Virus record (IMG/VR): IMGVR_UViG_3300032217_000408
Coordinates: 1 to 26,664 of that record
Length of the DNA: 26,664 nt
Source: a virus
Direction: 5' to 3' (one strand)
Shown in pieces: positions 18,101 through 24,356 of this stretch. The translations under genes were made by a program, and so were the position numbers. Below the pieces are notes generated by a model, which worked only from the letters and a program-made list of their open reading frames with translations, had not been told where the DNA came from and ran no database searches. Each line of letters opens with the position of its first letter. Position 1 is the stretch's first letter.

Positions 18101-20457
18101 TACCTAATGATATTACCAACGAAGGTACAGAGAATTTTACCATTAGTTTAGTAACAAAAGTCACTACAATTAGAAACTGGAATATTAACGATATAACTAC
18201 TAGCGGCACTAATGATTTTACAGTTATTTCTGGTACTACTATACCTGGTGGATATAACTGGTCGTATTTTTTTGTTAATGCTAGGGCAGATAATTTAACT
18301 GAAGGCACAGAAACTTTTACTATTAGTATTAAAGATAGTTCAAATACTTTATTAACTACCTCGGGTCAAATAAGTATAAGTGATGTAAGTCAGACAACGC
18401 CTGTAGCACCATATTTCACAGGTCCTAGTAGAATATCTGAAGGTTCTTCACATAATTATAATGTTTATACTAGTGGTTTAGCTGATGGTACATATTATTG
18501 GCGTATTAATGATATAACAACTACTACTATAGTTGATCAAAACACGTCTAACAGCACTGAATTTGTTGCACAATGGGCTCCAATTATTATAACTAATAAT
18601 ACTGGAACCTTTAATATAGAACCAAAATGGGACAACCAACCAGAGTACGATGAACAATTTACTATTAGTCTTGTTAACAAAGCTGGCAGTAATTATAGAT
18701 ATTGGAGTATAAACGACGTAACTACTAATGGTACTAACGATTTTATAGCTACATCAGGTGTTTGTATACCTGGGGGCTATAACTGGTGGTATTTTGCTAT
18801 TAATGCTAAAGCAGATAATTTAACTGAAGGTACTGAAAAGTTTACAATTAGTATTCGTGAAACCAGCACTAGTGGAGCTATTAAATTTACTTCAGGTCAA
18901 ATAAATATACTAGACGTTAGCTTAACGCCCCCTGTACTTCCTTATATAACAGGCCCTACTACAGTTGTTGAAAATATAGCTAATACCTATACTATACGTA
19001 CTACAGGATTAAATGATGATACATATTACTGGCGTATAAATGATATAACTACTAGTACTACTCCTAGTAACTCTTCTGGTACAACTACAACAGGCGTAAC
19101 ACCTTCATCAACAGGAGATTTTACTACTAGCTGGGGTACAGTTACTATAACTAATAATATTGGAACGTTTAATATAACTCCTTATGCAGATGGCGTATTA
19201 GAGTATGATGAACAATTTAGTATTAGTGTAGTAAATAAAGCTGCTGCTGATAAGTATTGGACTATAAAACATATAAGTACAAATGATAACGATTTTAATA
19301 ACATATCTAACTATTGTATACCTGGTGGATATAATTGGTGGTATTTTAATATACCTATAGTAGCAGATTCACAAACAGAAGGAATAGAAAAATTTAATGT
19401 TGAAATACGACAAGGTAGTACAACAGGTACTATCTTAACTACTTCAGGTGCTATCAGTATTACTGATAATAGCATAGGTGGAACTTATGCAGTATTACCA
19501 TCTTCTACACAAGAAGCAGTAAATTTTAATGTAATTATAGTTACACCAAATGTAGCACCTGGAACTACTTTATATTGGGAAATTAATCATATTACTACTT
19601 CAGATTTAGATTTTGTAACAACTTTTGGTTCTTTTGTTTCAGCAACTGGTGGAGCAACAATTACTCTTAGTGCTATTAATTACGATGAAGCAGAAATAGA
19701 TGAAGGTTTTACAATTAGTGTACGTACTCAAACAAAATATATGTGGGAAGTTGAATTACTTCGTAGTGGTACATCTAACACAGTACCAGAAATATATATA
19801 TTTGCACAACCCGATGCTGCACCAATATCAGCAACTGAAACTACCGGATTAAAAGTAATTCGTAATGATGGTACAGTTAGTTTTGATTCACGATTAGGCC
19901 CACTAGTAATTAATGCAGCTACCGCTGTTACGTTTCCTTCAAATCCACGCCCTAGTTTAGCTTATGGTTTAGGTCATGGTTATTGTGAACATCAAAGCCA
20001 AAGAGCACCTGCTAGTGGATATGCAGGCGGAGCATTTATACCTGATCAAGAAAATGCCTATAATGTGGGAAGTTTACCTGCTAAACCTATTTATTTTATG
20101 CCTACATTAGCACAAGCTGAAAGAGAACAGAAATTTACTCGTCAATATGATGAATGTACAATTGGACGAGACGACAAAGGAAATTGTATAGGCGATTCCC
20201 GAGTAAATTATAAAAATGAGTCAACATATTGGTGTTTCTATCGTGGTGGAATAAGACGTGATGGCAACTACATATATGCTGGTTGGATTGCTACCGATTG
20301 GTTTTGTTTTTATGCAAATTATAGAGCTGAAGTTATTATAGGTAATGATTATGGATCTCCACAATCCTCAGGCGGAGGCTCAGGGCCTTATAGTAATGAA
20401 ACTATAAATCTTAGTGCAGCTGCAGTATTAATATCAGATGGTGCGCTATATGATTAA
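15196..20457 (+). CDS. Giant repeat adhesin / tail fiber with Calx-beta-like domains, 1753 aa
   Basis: Largest tip protein, probably a surface-binding fiber. I place the start at ATG 15196, overlapping the previous TGA; a TTG at 15181 would add five residues. There is no clear ribosome binding site. About a dozen modules share a YW(x)I core, then DF, then SGxF and ExFxISI. YW or equivalent cores fall near residues 133, 301, 467, 656, 825, 929, 995, 1101, 1170, 1277, 1354 and 1460. The recurring TEGTETFTISIKD motif is typical of Calx-beta domains, which are Ig-like and often bind calcium. Residues 929-1440 form three double repeats of about 175 residues, each with IPGGYNWxYF. The C-terminal 200 residues (from GLKVIRNDGTVSFDSR) form a different, cysteine-containing domain (CEHQ, ECTIG, GNCIG, YWCFY, WFCFY). 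Receptor binding is inference. Confidence 0.85.
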   Translation: MSFGFSATNNYNQILISSDTRNLHFIGKAYLFNNTFSSDSYGGVRQWTFRIGTAKNIVPLPFFTMTGSEYYGISAVRTIATGNSVIFTTAPIPIQGQIAKVYNWTNGPGAINEGSDNIYSISTANVLIGTVMYWDISPSTGNDFQYTDGSFVIGSGGVGSFIISPTKFFDPYPEIAENYTINIRTYEALTGAIVLSYTFTVSNQTSTDITGFGWSTDTNWGPSTVSEGSNMPGTGTPAGTTFIVTSTQGNNSVIATSSAITLATEYTETYTFSSLALTMSEGTAYTVGINSTNVKNGTAVYWEIPSSTNEFLITSGSFIVNNNTGSFSVTPTSFYDAFAETNETYNIVLKRFDGTNYNTVITSSAITILNVTNNTATTALGWNTDATFGPTSLTEGTTYNGTTPPNVYVVTDANPNNPVIVTSFPITIRSQQAEAYNFYILPAAIVEGTTASITINTSNVPDNTVIYWTLNLTNSNNFVADSGNFTINSSTATFSVTPTKVYDAYVESISDTFTITLTKRFGTPDNLITETLATSSAIIITPANSTEIVGFGWNFNALWGTDPISEGVTGSGVPDEVAGTVPANAFIVTEKNPVNTVILTSGLINVTSDTTGGQTIDFYPDRTYGGWMNTTYQELTTGTQGGMHVLTNYPVGTIFYWYLTTYTTGIASTYTALDNYSTNFDAPSGYITIGPASAEVKRLFGANTTLNCAYITLKCNSVNEDNTVGNTSSTPYQTFPLAFNSTSTEKYWRLKLRFDNSTGTIKNTSNTYGFTPGGSFYLKLTGITYTPNVTYFRLGGPRTTWGPANTLEGTASTYTAAYGVGGTVNWEIIHITTQASDFAATTGTFTISSTLKQANFTVTPRVDGARETYDTFRIRVYNSFYSVLSPIITIAPSIDVTAPDMLVPIDVTEGSAFNCTAYTVGLADGIYFWRIDAGTTTYAIGPPVTGDFSTYYGPVTITNNVGTFTVPALPNDITNEGTENFTISLVTKVTTIRNWNINDITTSGTNDFTVISGTTIPGGYNWSYFFVNARADNLTEGTETFTISIKDSSNTLLTTSGQISISDVSQTTPVAPYFTGPSRISEGSSHNYNVYTSGLADGTYYWRINDITTTTIVDQNTSNSTEFVAQWAPIIITNNTGTFNIEPKWDNQPEYDEQFTISLVNKAGSNYRYWSINDVTTNGTNDFIATSGVCIPGGYNWWYFAINAKADNLTEGTEKFTISIRETSTSGAIKFTSGQINILDVSLTPPVLPYITGPTTVVENIANTYTIRTTGLNDDTYYWRINDITTSTTPSNSSGTTTTGVTPSSTGDFTTSWGTVTITNNIGTFNITPYADGVLEYDEQFSISVVNKAAADKYWTIKHISTNDNDFNNISNYCIPGGYNWWYFNIPIVADSQTEGIEKFNVEIRQGSTTGTILTTSGAISITDNSIGGTYAVLPSSTQEAVNFNVIIVTPNVAPGTTLYWEINHITTSDLDFVTTFGSFVSATGGATITLSAINYDEAEIDEGFTISVRTQTKYMWEVELLRSGTSNTVPEIYIFAQPDAAPISATETTGLKVIRNDGTVSFDSRLGPLVINAATAVTFPSNPRPSLAYGLGHGYCEHQSQRAPASGYAGGAFIPDQENAYNVGSLPAKPIYFMPTLAQAEREQKFTRQYDECTIGRDDKGNCIGDSRVNYKNESTYWCFYRGGIRRDGNYIYAGWIATDWFCFYANYRAEVIIGNDYGSPQSSGGGSGPYSNETINLSAAAVLISDGALYD
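17930..19480 (+). repeat. Three tandem double repeats of about 525-550 bases inside the adhesin gene
   Basis: The segment encoding IPGGYNWxYF recurs at 18241, 18766 and 19318, spacings of 525 and 552 bases, both whole codons. The first two copies are still clearly alike in DNA through ATTTAACTGAAGG, so at least one duplication is fairly recent or kept by gene conversion. Boundaries are approximate. Confidence 0.7.
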
Positions 20458-20668
20458 ACCTTTTACTGTACTAAAAACAAATACTGAAGCAGACGGTACA
20501 ATAACTGTATTTTTTACTGTGAAAAAAACAATCTTTATGGATCATGAAGGAGAAATAAGGCCTGTTACTGATAGTTTAGAAACTGCAATTAATGTACCGG
20601 CTGGTACAATAGATATAGAAAAATATTTATATGAACATTTAACAAAAACTGGGTGGATAGATGAGTGA
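20450..20668 (+). CDS. Unknown small protein, 72 aa
   Basis: I do not recognise this protein. It begins MIKPFTVLKTNTEADGTITV and is rich in charged residues and beta-formers, with a possible C-terminal helix (DIEKYLYEHLTKTGW). No membrane segment or signal peptide is visible. The ATG at 20450 overlaps the adhesin stop by 8 bases; an ATG at 20438 would add four residues. Neither has a good ribosome binding site, so coupling to the adhesin is likely. The placement right after the adhesin and the overlap with the next gene suggest a role with the adhesin, for example in its folding or attachment, but this is only a guess from context. Confidence 0.7.
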   Translation: MIKPFTVLKTNTEADGTITVFFTVKKTIFMDHEGEIRPVTDSLETAINVPAGTIDIEKYLYEHLTKTGWIDE

Positions 20669-21338
20669 TTTAACAAGTGATTTAATGTATCAAATTAATG
20701 GAGATAAAATACCTAATTATAGGAGTAATAATAATAGGTATAATGAAATATTTTTCGAACTAAAAGTAAAATTTCCGTGGATTAATTTATCACAGTATGC
20801 AGGTGTATCTGAACCTTATACTGATGAATATTTAAATGAAAATGTAGTACGATCTTGCTTAATATTAAAAGAAGCATTTACATTACTTGGAAATCAAGAT
20901 TTTGGATTAGCACATAGATTATTTAGTTTAGATAGCAATACATCTATGCTATCTGTAACTAAACTTTTTGTGGAAGATCAACCAATTTGGGTTAATCAAG
21001 AAATGTTTATTTTATCCGTTACAGAACATTATGAAGAATATAATAAACCTTGTAATCCAAAAATGCTTACTTATAAAGAGTACGGCATTATAGCACCACA
21101 GGAAACTTTAGAAACATTTAATTTAGATTTAACTGATTTAAATAATGATACAGCTTTTAGTATTTTAGTTGATAGTAATAATCAAATTATAGCTAAACGA
21201 AGATATACTAATTTTGATACTAATGATACAAGCTCATTTTTAGCATCTTGGCAAACATACTATATAATGTATGCTAAAAAAGCTAAACGTATGGATTTAA
21301 TTCGTAATATGTTTTCTAAATCCTATATTATTAGGTAA
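20661..21338 (+). CDS. Unknown protein, 225 aa, very AT-rich gene
   Basis: I do not recognise this protein. It is soluble-looking, acidic to neutral and mixed alpha/beta, with aromatic-rich patches (RYNEIFFELKVKFPWINL, then ASWQTYYIMYAKKAKRMDL). It does not share the Thr/Gly/Ala-rich beta style of the fibers around it, so it may be an assembly factor or an enzyme-like accessory rather than a fiber. The start at 20661 overlaps the previous stop by 8 bases. The gene and its small upstream neighbour appear more AT-rich than the genes on either side, which may mark a separate origin. Confidence 0.75.
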   Translation: MSDLTSDLMYQINGDKIPNYRSNNNRYNEIFFELKVKFPWINLSQYAGVSEPYTDEYLNENVVRSCLILKEAFTLLGNQDFGLAHRLFSLDSNTSMLSVTKLFVEDQPIWVNQEMFILSVTEHYEEYNKPCNPKMLTYKEYGIIAPQETLETFNLDLTDLNNDTAFSILVDSNNQIIAKRRYTNFDTNDTSSFLASWQTYYIMYAKKAKRMDLIRNMFSKSYIIR

Positions 21339-21347
21339 ATTTATAAG

Positions 21348-21360
21348 GTGGCACTGCCAC
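21348..21360 (+). promoter_or_regulatory. Small hairpin just before the ribosome binding site of the 307-aa gene
   Basis: GTGGC (21348-21352) pairs with GCCAC (21356-21360) around a 3-base loop. The ribosome binding site AGAAGGAA follows at 21362-21369, with the ATG at 21374. It may keep the binding site free of other structure or slow exonucleases; no T-tract follows, so it is not a terminator. Confidence 0.35.
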
Positions 21361-21373
21361 TAGAAGGAATACG

Positions 21374-22297
21374 ATGGCAGCAAATAATCTTAGGATAATT
21401 TATCAAAATGCGCTGGATGCAACCGCAACTATAACTGCATCCAGTGAGGCTTCGGCTAGTACACCAGTAACAAATCTTAAACTCGACCCTAAATCGCAAG
21501 TTTGGAGAAGTGGCTCAACTACCACAGCAATTTCAAATGGTGTGTACACTGCAAAAGCTAACTTAGTTGTTGTTTTTGCAGCAAGTACTGTAGTAGCTGG
21601 TGTTGTATTACCATTCTGCAATCTTTCATCTGTGGCTACCATTCGTGTGCGTGGATACACCGGCACAGCTCCTGTAATGTTAGGTACAGTAGACACACCA
21701 ACTGTAACTACTAGTGGCACACTAGTATTTGATACTGGCACTATACTAGCCTGCCCATATCAACCACTGGGTTTATGGGACTGGGGAACACAGCCTCTTG
21801 GTGTAAACAGTTATAGTTATGGTGGTGGTACTTATGCTCGTGCATGGATACCCGGCAAACCTAGTTGTACTAGTTTGTTAATTGAAATTGTAGATACAGC
21901 TAATTACAGCCCTTATATTGAAGCGTCACGGTTAATCATAGGTAACTATTGGTCACCAAAATATAATACTAGTTTTGGGTTAAGTAATACTTACAAGGAT
22001 TTAAGTTCTAATGCACGCAGTGAATCAGGCGACTTAATAAGCAATCGTGGAGTAGTATACAATTCAATAAATTTTGATTTAAGTTACCTAACTCCTGCTG
22101 ACCGTCTAGAAGTATCGCGTATATTTAAAGGCAATGGCATTAGCAAACCGCTATTTGTTAGTTTATTTCCTGATAATAGTACTGATTATGCCAAAGAACA
22201 AGCGCATCAAATATACGGTAAATTAAGCCAGTTATCAGGAATACAACATAGTATGTTTGATATATACGGTACACAAATAGAAATCGAGGAAGTATAA
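21374..22297 (+). CDS. Minor tail / tip structural protein, 307 aa
   Basis: Likely virion protein of the tail tip. The N-terminal half (about 1-190) looks like a beta sandwich. NLKLDPKSQVWRSG is followed by VVLPFCNLSSVATIRVRGY, a layout that recalls galactose-binding-like (discoidin) folds, then a Gly/Tyr loop (SYSYGGGTYARAW) and LLIEIVD. The C-terminal half is different (SRLIIGNYWSPKYN, then GVVYNSINFDLSYLTPADR, then KPLFVSLFPD), ending in an acidic IEIEEV tail. I recall similar proteins among tail genes of proteobacterial siphoviruses, but not a precise name. It has a good ribosome binding site (AGAAGGAA). Its stop overlaps the next start as TAATG. Sugar or surface binding is inference from fold appearance. 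Confidence 0.68.
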   Translation: MAANNLRIIYQNALDATATITASSEASASTPVTNLKLDPKSQVWRSGSTTTAISNGVYTAKANLVVVFAASTVVAGVVLPFCNLSSVATIRVRGYTGTAPVMLGTVDTPTVTTSGTLVFDTGTILACPYQPLGLWDWGTQPLGVNSYSYGGGTYARAWIPGKPSCTSLLIEIVDTANYSPYIEASRLIIGNYWSPKYNTSFGLSNTYKDLSSNARSESGDLISNRGVVYNSINFDLSYLTPADRLEVSRIFKGNGISKPLFVSLFPDNSTDYAKEQAHQIYGKLSQLSGIQHSMFDIYGTQIEIEEV

Positions 22298-23001
22298 TGC
22301 CAACATTTTATCCTGGCCAAACAGACTACTTAGATCAACTTAATGCACTTGTGGCATTAACTGGTCCAGGTAGCGGGCAATTTTTAGCTGGTACAGCTGG
22401 AGCACCTTCAATAACTTTTGCTACTAGTACTCAAAGTGGATGGTATTTAGATGCAGTTAATCAACCTGCACTTGCAACTAGCGGTGTTAGACGACTGTAC
22501 GTTACAGCAGCTGGATTACTAACTGTAGTAACTGGTGCAACAATTACTGGTAATTTTACTACTAGTGGCCCTACAAATGCCACAAATATTGCCAATGATC
22601 AAACAACTGGAGTTTTAAATTTTGGTGGTACAAGTGGCACTGGTGCTATTACCCTAGGTCAATCTACTGCTGCCCAAACTGTGGGTATTGCCACAGGTGT
22701 TAATGCTACTGGGGTTACAAAAACTCTTAATTTAGGTACAGGTGGTGCAAGTGGTTCCACTACCTCAATTACCATTGGTTCTGTGTTAGGCACAACTGCT
22801 GTTGGTATAGGCACAGCGCCTTCAGTGTCTGCTGTACTAGATGTACAAAGTACTGTGCGTGGTGTGCGTTTTCCAAACATGACAACAACGCAGAAAAATG
22901 CTGTTGCAACACCTGGAGCTGGACTAGTAGTATTTGATACTACTCTTGCTAAGTTATGTGTTTATAGTGGTAGTGCTTGGCAAACAATTACTTCTGTGTA
23001 A
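22297..23001 (+). CDS. Tail fiber protein, 234 aa
   Basis: The N-terminal 40 residues (YPGQTDYLDQLNALVALTGP) look like an attachment segment. The centre is low-complexity Thr/Gly/Ala sequence with short repeats (GVLNFGGTSGTGAITLGQST, NLGTGGASGSTTSITIGS), typical of beta-helical fiber shafts. The C-terminal 50 residues (RGVRFPNMTTTQKNAVATP, then GLVVFDTTLAKLCVYSGSAW) match a motif common at the ends of phage tail fibers. The start overlaps the previous stop (TAATG). It is the last gene of its operon, with a terminator right after it. Confidence 0.82.
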   Translation: MPTFYPGQTDYLDQLNALVALTGPGSGQFLAGTAGAPSITFATSTQSGWYLDAVNQPALATSGVRRLYVTAAGLLTVVTGATITGNFTTSGPTNATNIANDQTTGVLNFGGTSGTGAITLGQSTAAQTVGIATGVNATGVTKTLNLGTGGASGSTTSITIGSVLGTTAVGIGTAPSVSAVLDVQSTVRGVRFPNMTTTQKNAVATPGAGLVVFDTTLAKLCVYSGSAWQTITSV

Positions 23002-23022
23002 ACAATATACTGTTTAACTAAC

Positions 23023-23063
23023 AAAAATTCCTCGTTGCTAGAAATAGGGCGGGGAATTTTTTT
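23023..23063 (+). terminator. Intrinsic terminator after the 234-aa fiber gene
   Basis: AAAAATTCCTCG (23023-23034) pairs with CGGGGAATTTTT (23050-23061), with one G-T wobble, around a 15-base loop, and runs into Ts up to 23063. The A-rich left arm could also act in the opposite direction. It closes the long tail tip operon that starts at 10810. Confidence 0.9.
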
Positions 23064-23066
23064 GTC

Positions 23067-23095
23067 TTGACTTTGCTATGCCAACGTGTTATAAT
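23067..23095 (+). promoter_or_regulatory. Sigma-70 promoter for the distal fiber operon (extended -10)
   Basis: TTGACT (23067-23072) and TATAAT (23090-23095) are spaced by 17 bases, with a TG at 23087-23088. The nine bases TGTTATAAT are identical to those of the tape measure promoter (3014-3022). It begins four bases after the T-tract of the terminator. Confidence 0.93.
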
Positions 23096-23109
23096 AGAAC
23101 AAAATCATA

Positions 23110-23132
23110 TAGGCGTCTAAATTTCGTGCCTA
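23110..23132 (+). promoter_or_regulatory. Leader hairpin similar to the tape measure leader
   Basis: TAGGC (23110-23114) pairs with GCCTA (23128-23132) around a loop holding AAATTTCGT. It sits about the same distance from the promoter as the hairpin at 3038-3062 and shares the loop core AAATTTnGTG and the following CTAA. The stem bases differ but still pair, which favours a selected RNA shape. Confidence 0.5.
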
Positions 23133-23158
23133 AATTTAACTTTGTAAGGGAGACGCCT
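23111..23158 (+). promoter_or_regulatory. Long-range inverted repeat covering the ribosome binding site of the membrane protein gene
   Basis: AGGCGTCT (23111-23118) is the exact complement of AGACGCCT (23151-23158). The right arm overlaps the end of the ribosome binding site AAGGGAG (23146-23152) and ends one base before the ATG (23160). The left arm shares bases with the hairpin at 23110-23132, so the two structures exclude each other: one would block and the other free the start region. Its operation as a switch is inference. Confidence 0.5.
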
Positions 23159-23159
23159 G

Positions 23160-23501
23160 ATGGAGTCAACGATACCGACCACATTATACGAATGGATATC
23201 TACAGCTTTTTTAGCCGTAATAGGAATTGCTATAGGAATTCAATTGCTTATTAAAAATTGGAAAACTAATAATACAGAATCAGCATTACTATCCATGATG
23301 CACGATGAACTAGAAAGAATGAGTGCGCAAAACTCTTTACTTTCTCAGGAAATAGGTAAGCTACAAACAGAGCTTGTAAAACTTAGCACGCAGTTAACTG
23401 AGCTTAATATAGAGAATCAAAATCTACAAATGCAAATAGCTAGTTTAAATAAAGAAATAGCTAGATTGCATGGGTTTATAACTGATAAGGGGGCTCTATG
23501 A
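23160..23501 (+). CDS. Membrane-anchored coiled-coil protein, 113 aa; possible holin- or spanin-like protein
   Basis: Residues of about 10-30 (ISTAFLAVIGIAIGIQLLI) form one membrane segment. The rest, about 45-105, is a regular heptad-type coiled coil (ELERMSAQNSLL, KLQTELVKLSTQLTEL, NLQMQIASLNKEIARL). Positive charges right after the membrane segment (KNWK) suggest the coiled coil stays in the cytoplasm, the opposite of an Rz-type spanin. A single anchor followed by a coiled coil could still be a lysis protein, a membrane-linked assembly factor or a fiber-related scaffold. It is the first gene of an operon with fibers and no visible endolysin, so lysis is not established. The leader can fold over its ribosome binding site. 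Its stop overlaps the next ATG (ATGA). Confidence 0.75.
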   Translation: MESTIPTTLYEWISTAFLAVIGIAIGIQLLIKNWKTNNTESALLSMMHDELERMSAQNSLLSQEIGKLQTELVKLSTQLTELNIENQNLQMQIASLNKEIARLHGFITDKGAL

Positions 23502-24088
23502 GTAGTCCAGCAAAAGTAAATTTTAAATTATATCAAGGTAGTACATTTAATGAAGTACTACGTTGGGAAAGTTCAGTAAAGTCTTATAAACCAATTACAG
23601 CAATCGCCAAATCTGCACCACTTGTTGTAACTAGTACGGCTCATGGTATTCCAGTAGAATGGCGTGTTAGGTTTACTAATATCCTAGGTATGACAGAATT
23701 AAATAATTCAGAAACCTACTATAAAGTAACCAGCGCTGCCGCTAATACTATAACTGTTAATGATATAAATAGTTTAGGTTTTAAAGAATATATATCTGGC
23801 GGCGTAATTGAATACAATACGCCAGTTGATTTAACTGGCTATACTGCGCGAATGCAAATACGTAGTAAAATTGATGATACCACTGTAATACAAGAACTTA
23901 CTACTTCAAATGGTGCTATTATAATTAACAATACTACTAAAACAATTACACTTAATATTACCGCTGAAGTAACCGCAACATATACGTTTAGTACTGCAGT
24001 ATATAGTTTAGAAATGGTTTCTAGTGGAGGTCAGGTAACACCTTTTTGTAATGGAACAATTACACTAGTCAAGGAGGTAACCAGATGA
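23498..24088 (+). CDS. Baseplate / receptor-binding accessory protein, 196 aa
   Basis: Resembles a widespread phage tail family whose members contain LTGYTARMQIR followed by LTTSNGAI, TKTITLNITAE and a C-terminal GTITLVKEVTR. These parts are visible at about 113-196. An insert at about 30-95 (ITAIAKSAPLVVTSTAHGIP, then ETYYKVTSAAANTITVND) looks like the small FCCH-like beta domain also seen in the hub protein. The N-terminus (KVNFKLYQGSTFNEVLRWE) is the usual family start, so the small domain is inserted into the family core. The ribosome binding site is AAGGGGG (23487-23493). Both neighbours overlap by ATGA. It probably binds or supports fibers. Confidence 0.75.
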   Translation: MSSPAKVNFKLYQGSTFNEVLRWESSVKSYKPITAIAKSAPLVVTSTAHGIPVEWRVRFTNILGMTELNNSETYYKVTSAAANTITVNDINSLGFKEYISGGVIEYNTPVDLTGYTARMQIRSKIDDTTVIQELTTSNGAIIINNTTKTITLNITAEVTATYTFSTAVYSLEMVSSGGQVTPFCNGTITLVKEVTR

Positions 24089-24345
24089 GTACAGATAATA
24101 TAGCAGTAGCTGTTAATGTTATTCAATCAGTTATAAGCGGTGGTAGTAGTACAACTATTATAACAGCTGCACAAGGACCAGCCGGACCACCGGGCCCTGC
24201 AGGTTCTTCGTCTATAAGCGGTTTATCCGATGTAGACGCAACCGGATTAGTAAACGGAGCTTTATTGATCTATAATAACCAACTAGGGTTATGGAAAGCT
24301 TCAAAATCACTTGAACAACAGACCCTAGAGTGCGGTCAATATTAA
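24085..24345 (+). CDS. Small tail protein with collagen-like motif, 86 aa
   Basis: An N-terminal beta-like segment (NIAVAVNVIQSVIS) leads into ITAAQGPAGPPGPAGSS, a short collagen-type Gly-X-Y run that could hold three chains together. A C-terminal segment (SISGLSDVDATGLVNGALLI, then YNNQLGLWKAS) follows that is common in phage fiber proteins. Small GPxGPxGP proteins commonly follow the baseplate-type protein encoded just upstream. It has the strongest ribosome binding site in this operon (AAGGAGG, 24071-24077) and overlaps the previous stop as ATGA. It is likely a linker or trimerising adaptor between baseplate and fiber. Confidence 0.75.
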   Translation: MSTDNIAVAVNVIQSVISGGSSTTIITAAQGPAGPPGPAGSSSISGLSDVDATGLVNGALLIYNNQLGLWKASKSLEQQTLECGQY

Positions 24346-24356
24346 AGGAATAAGAA

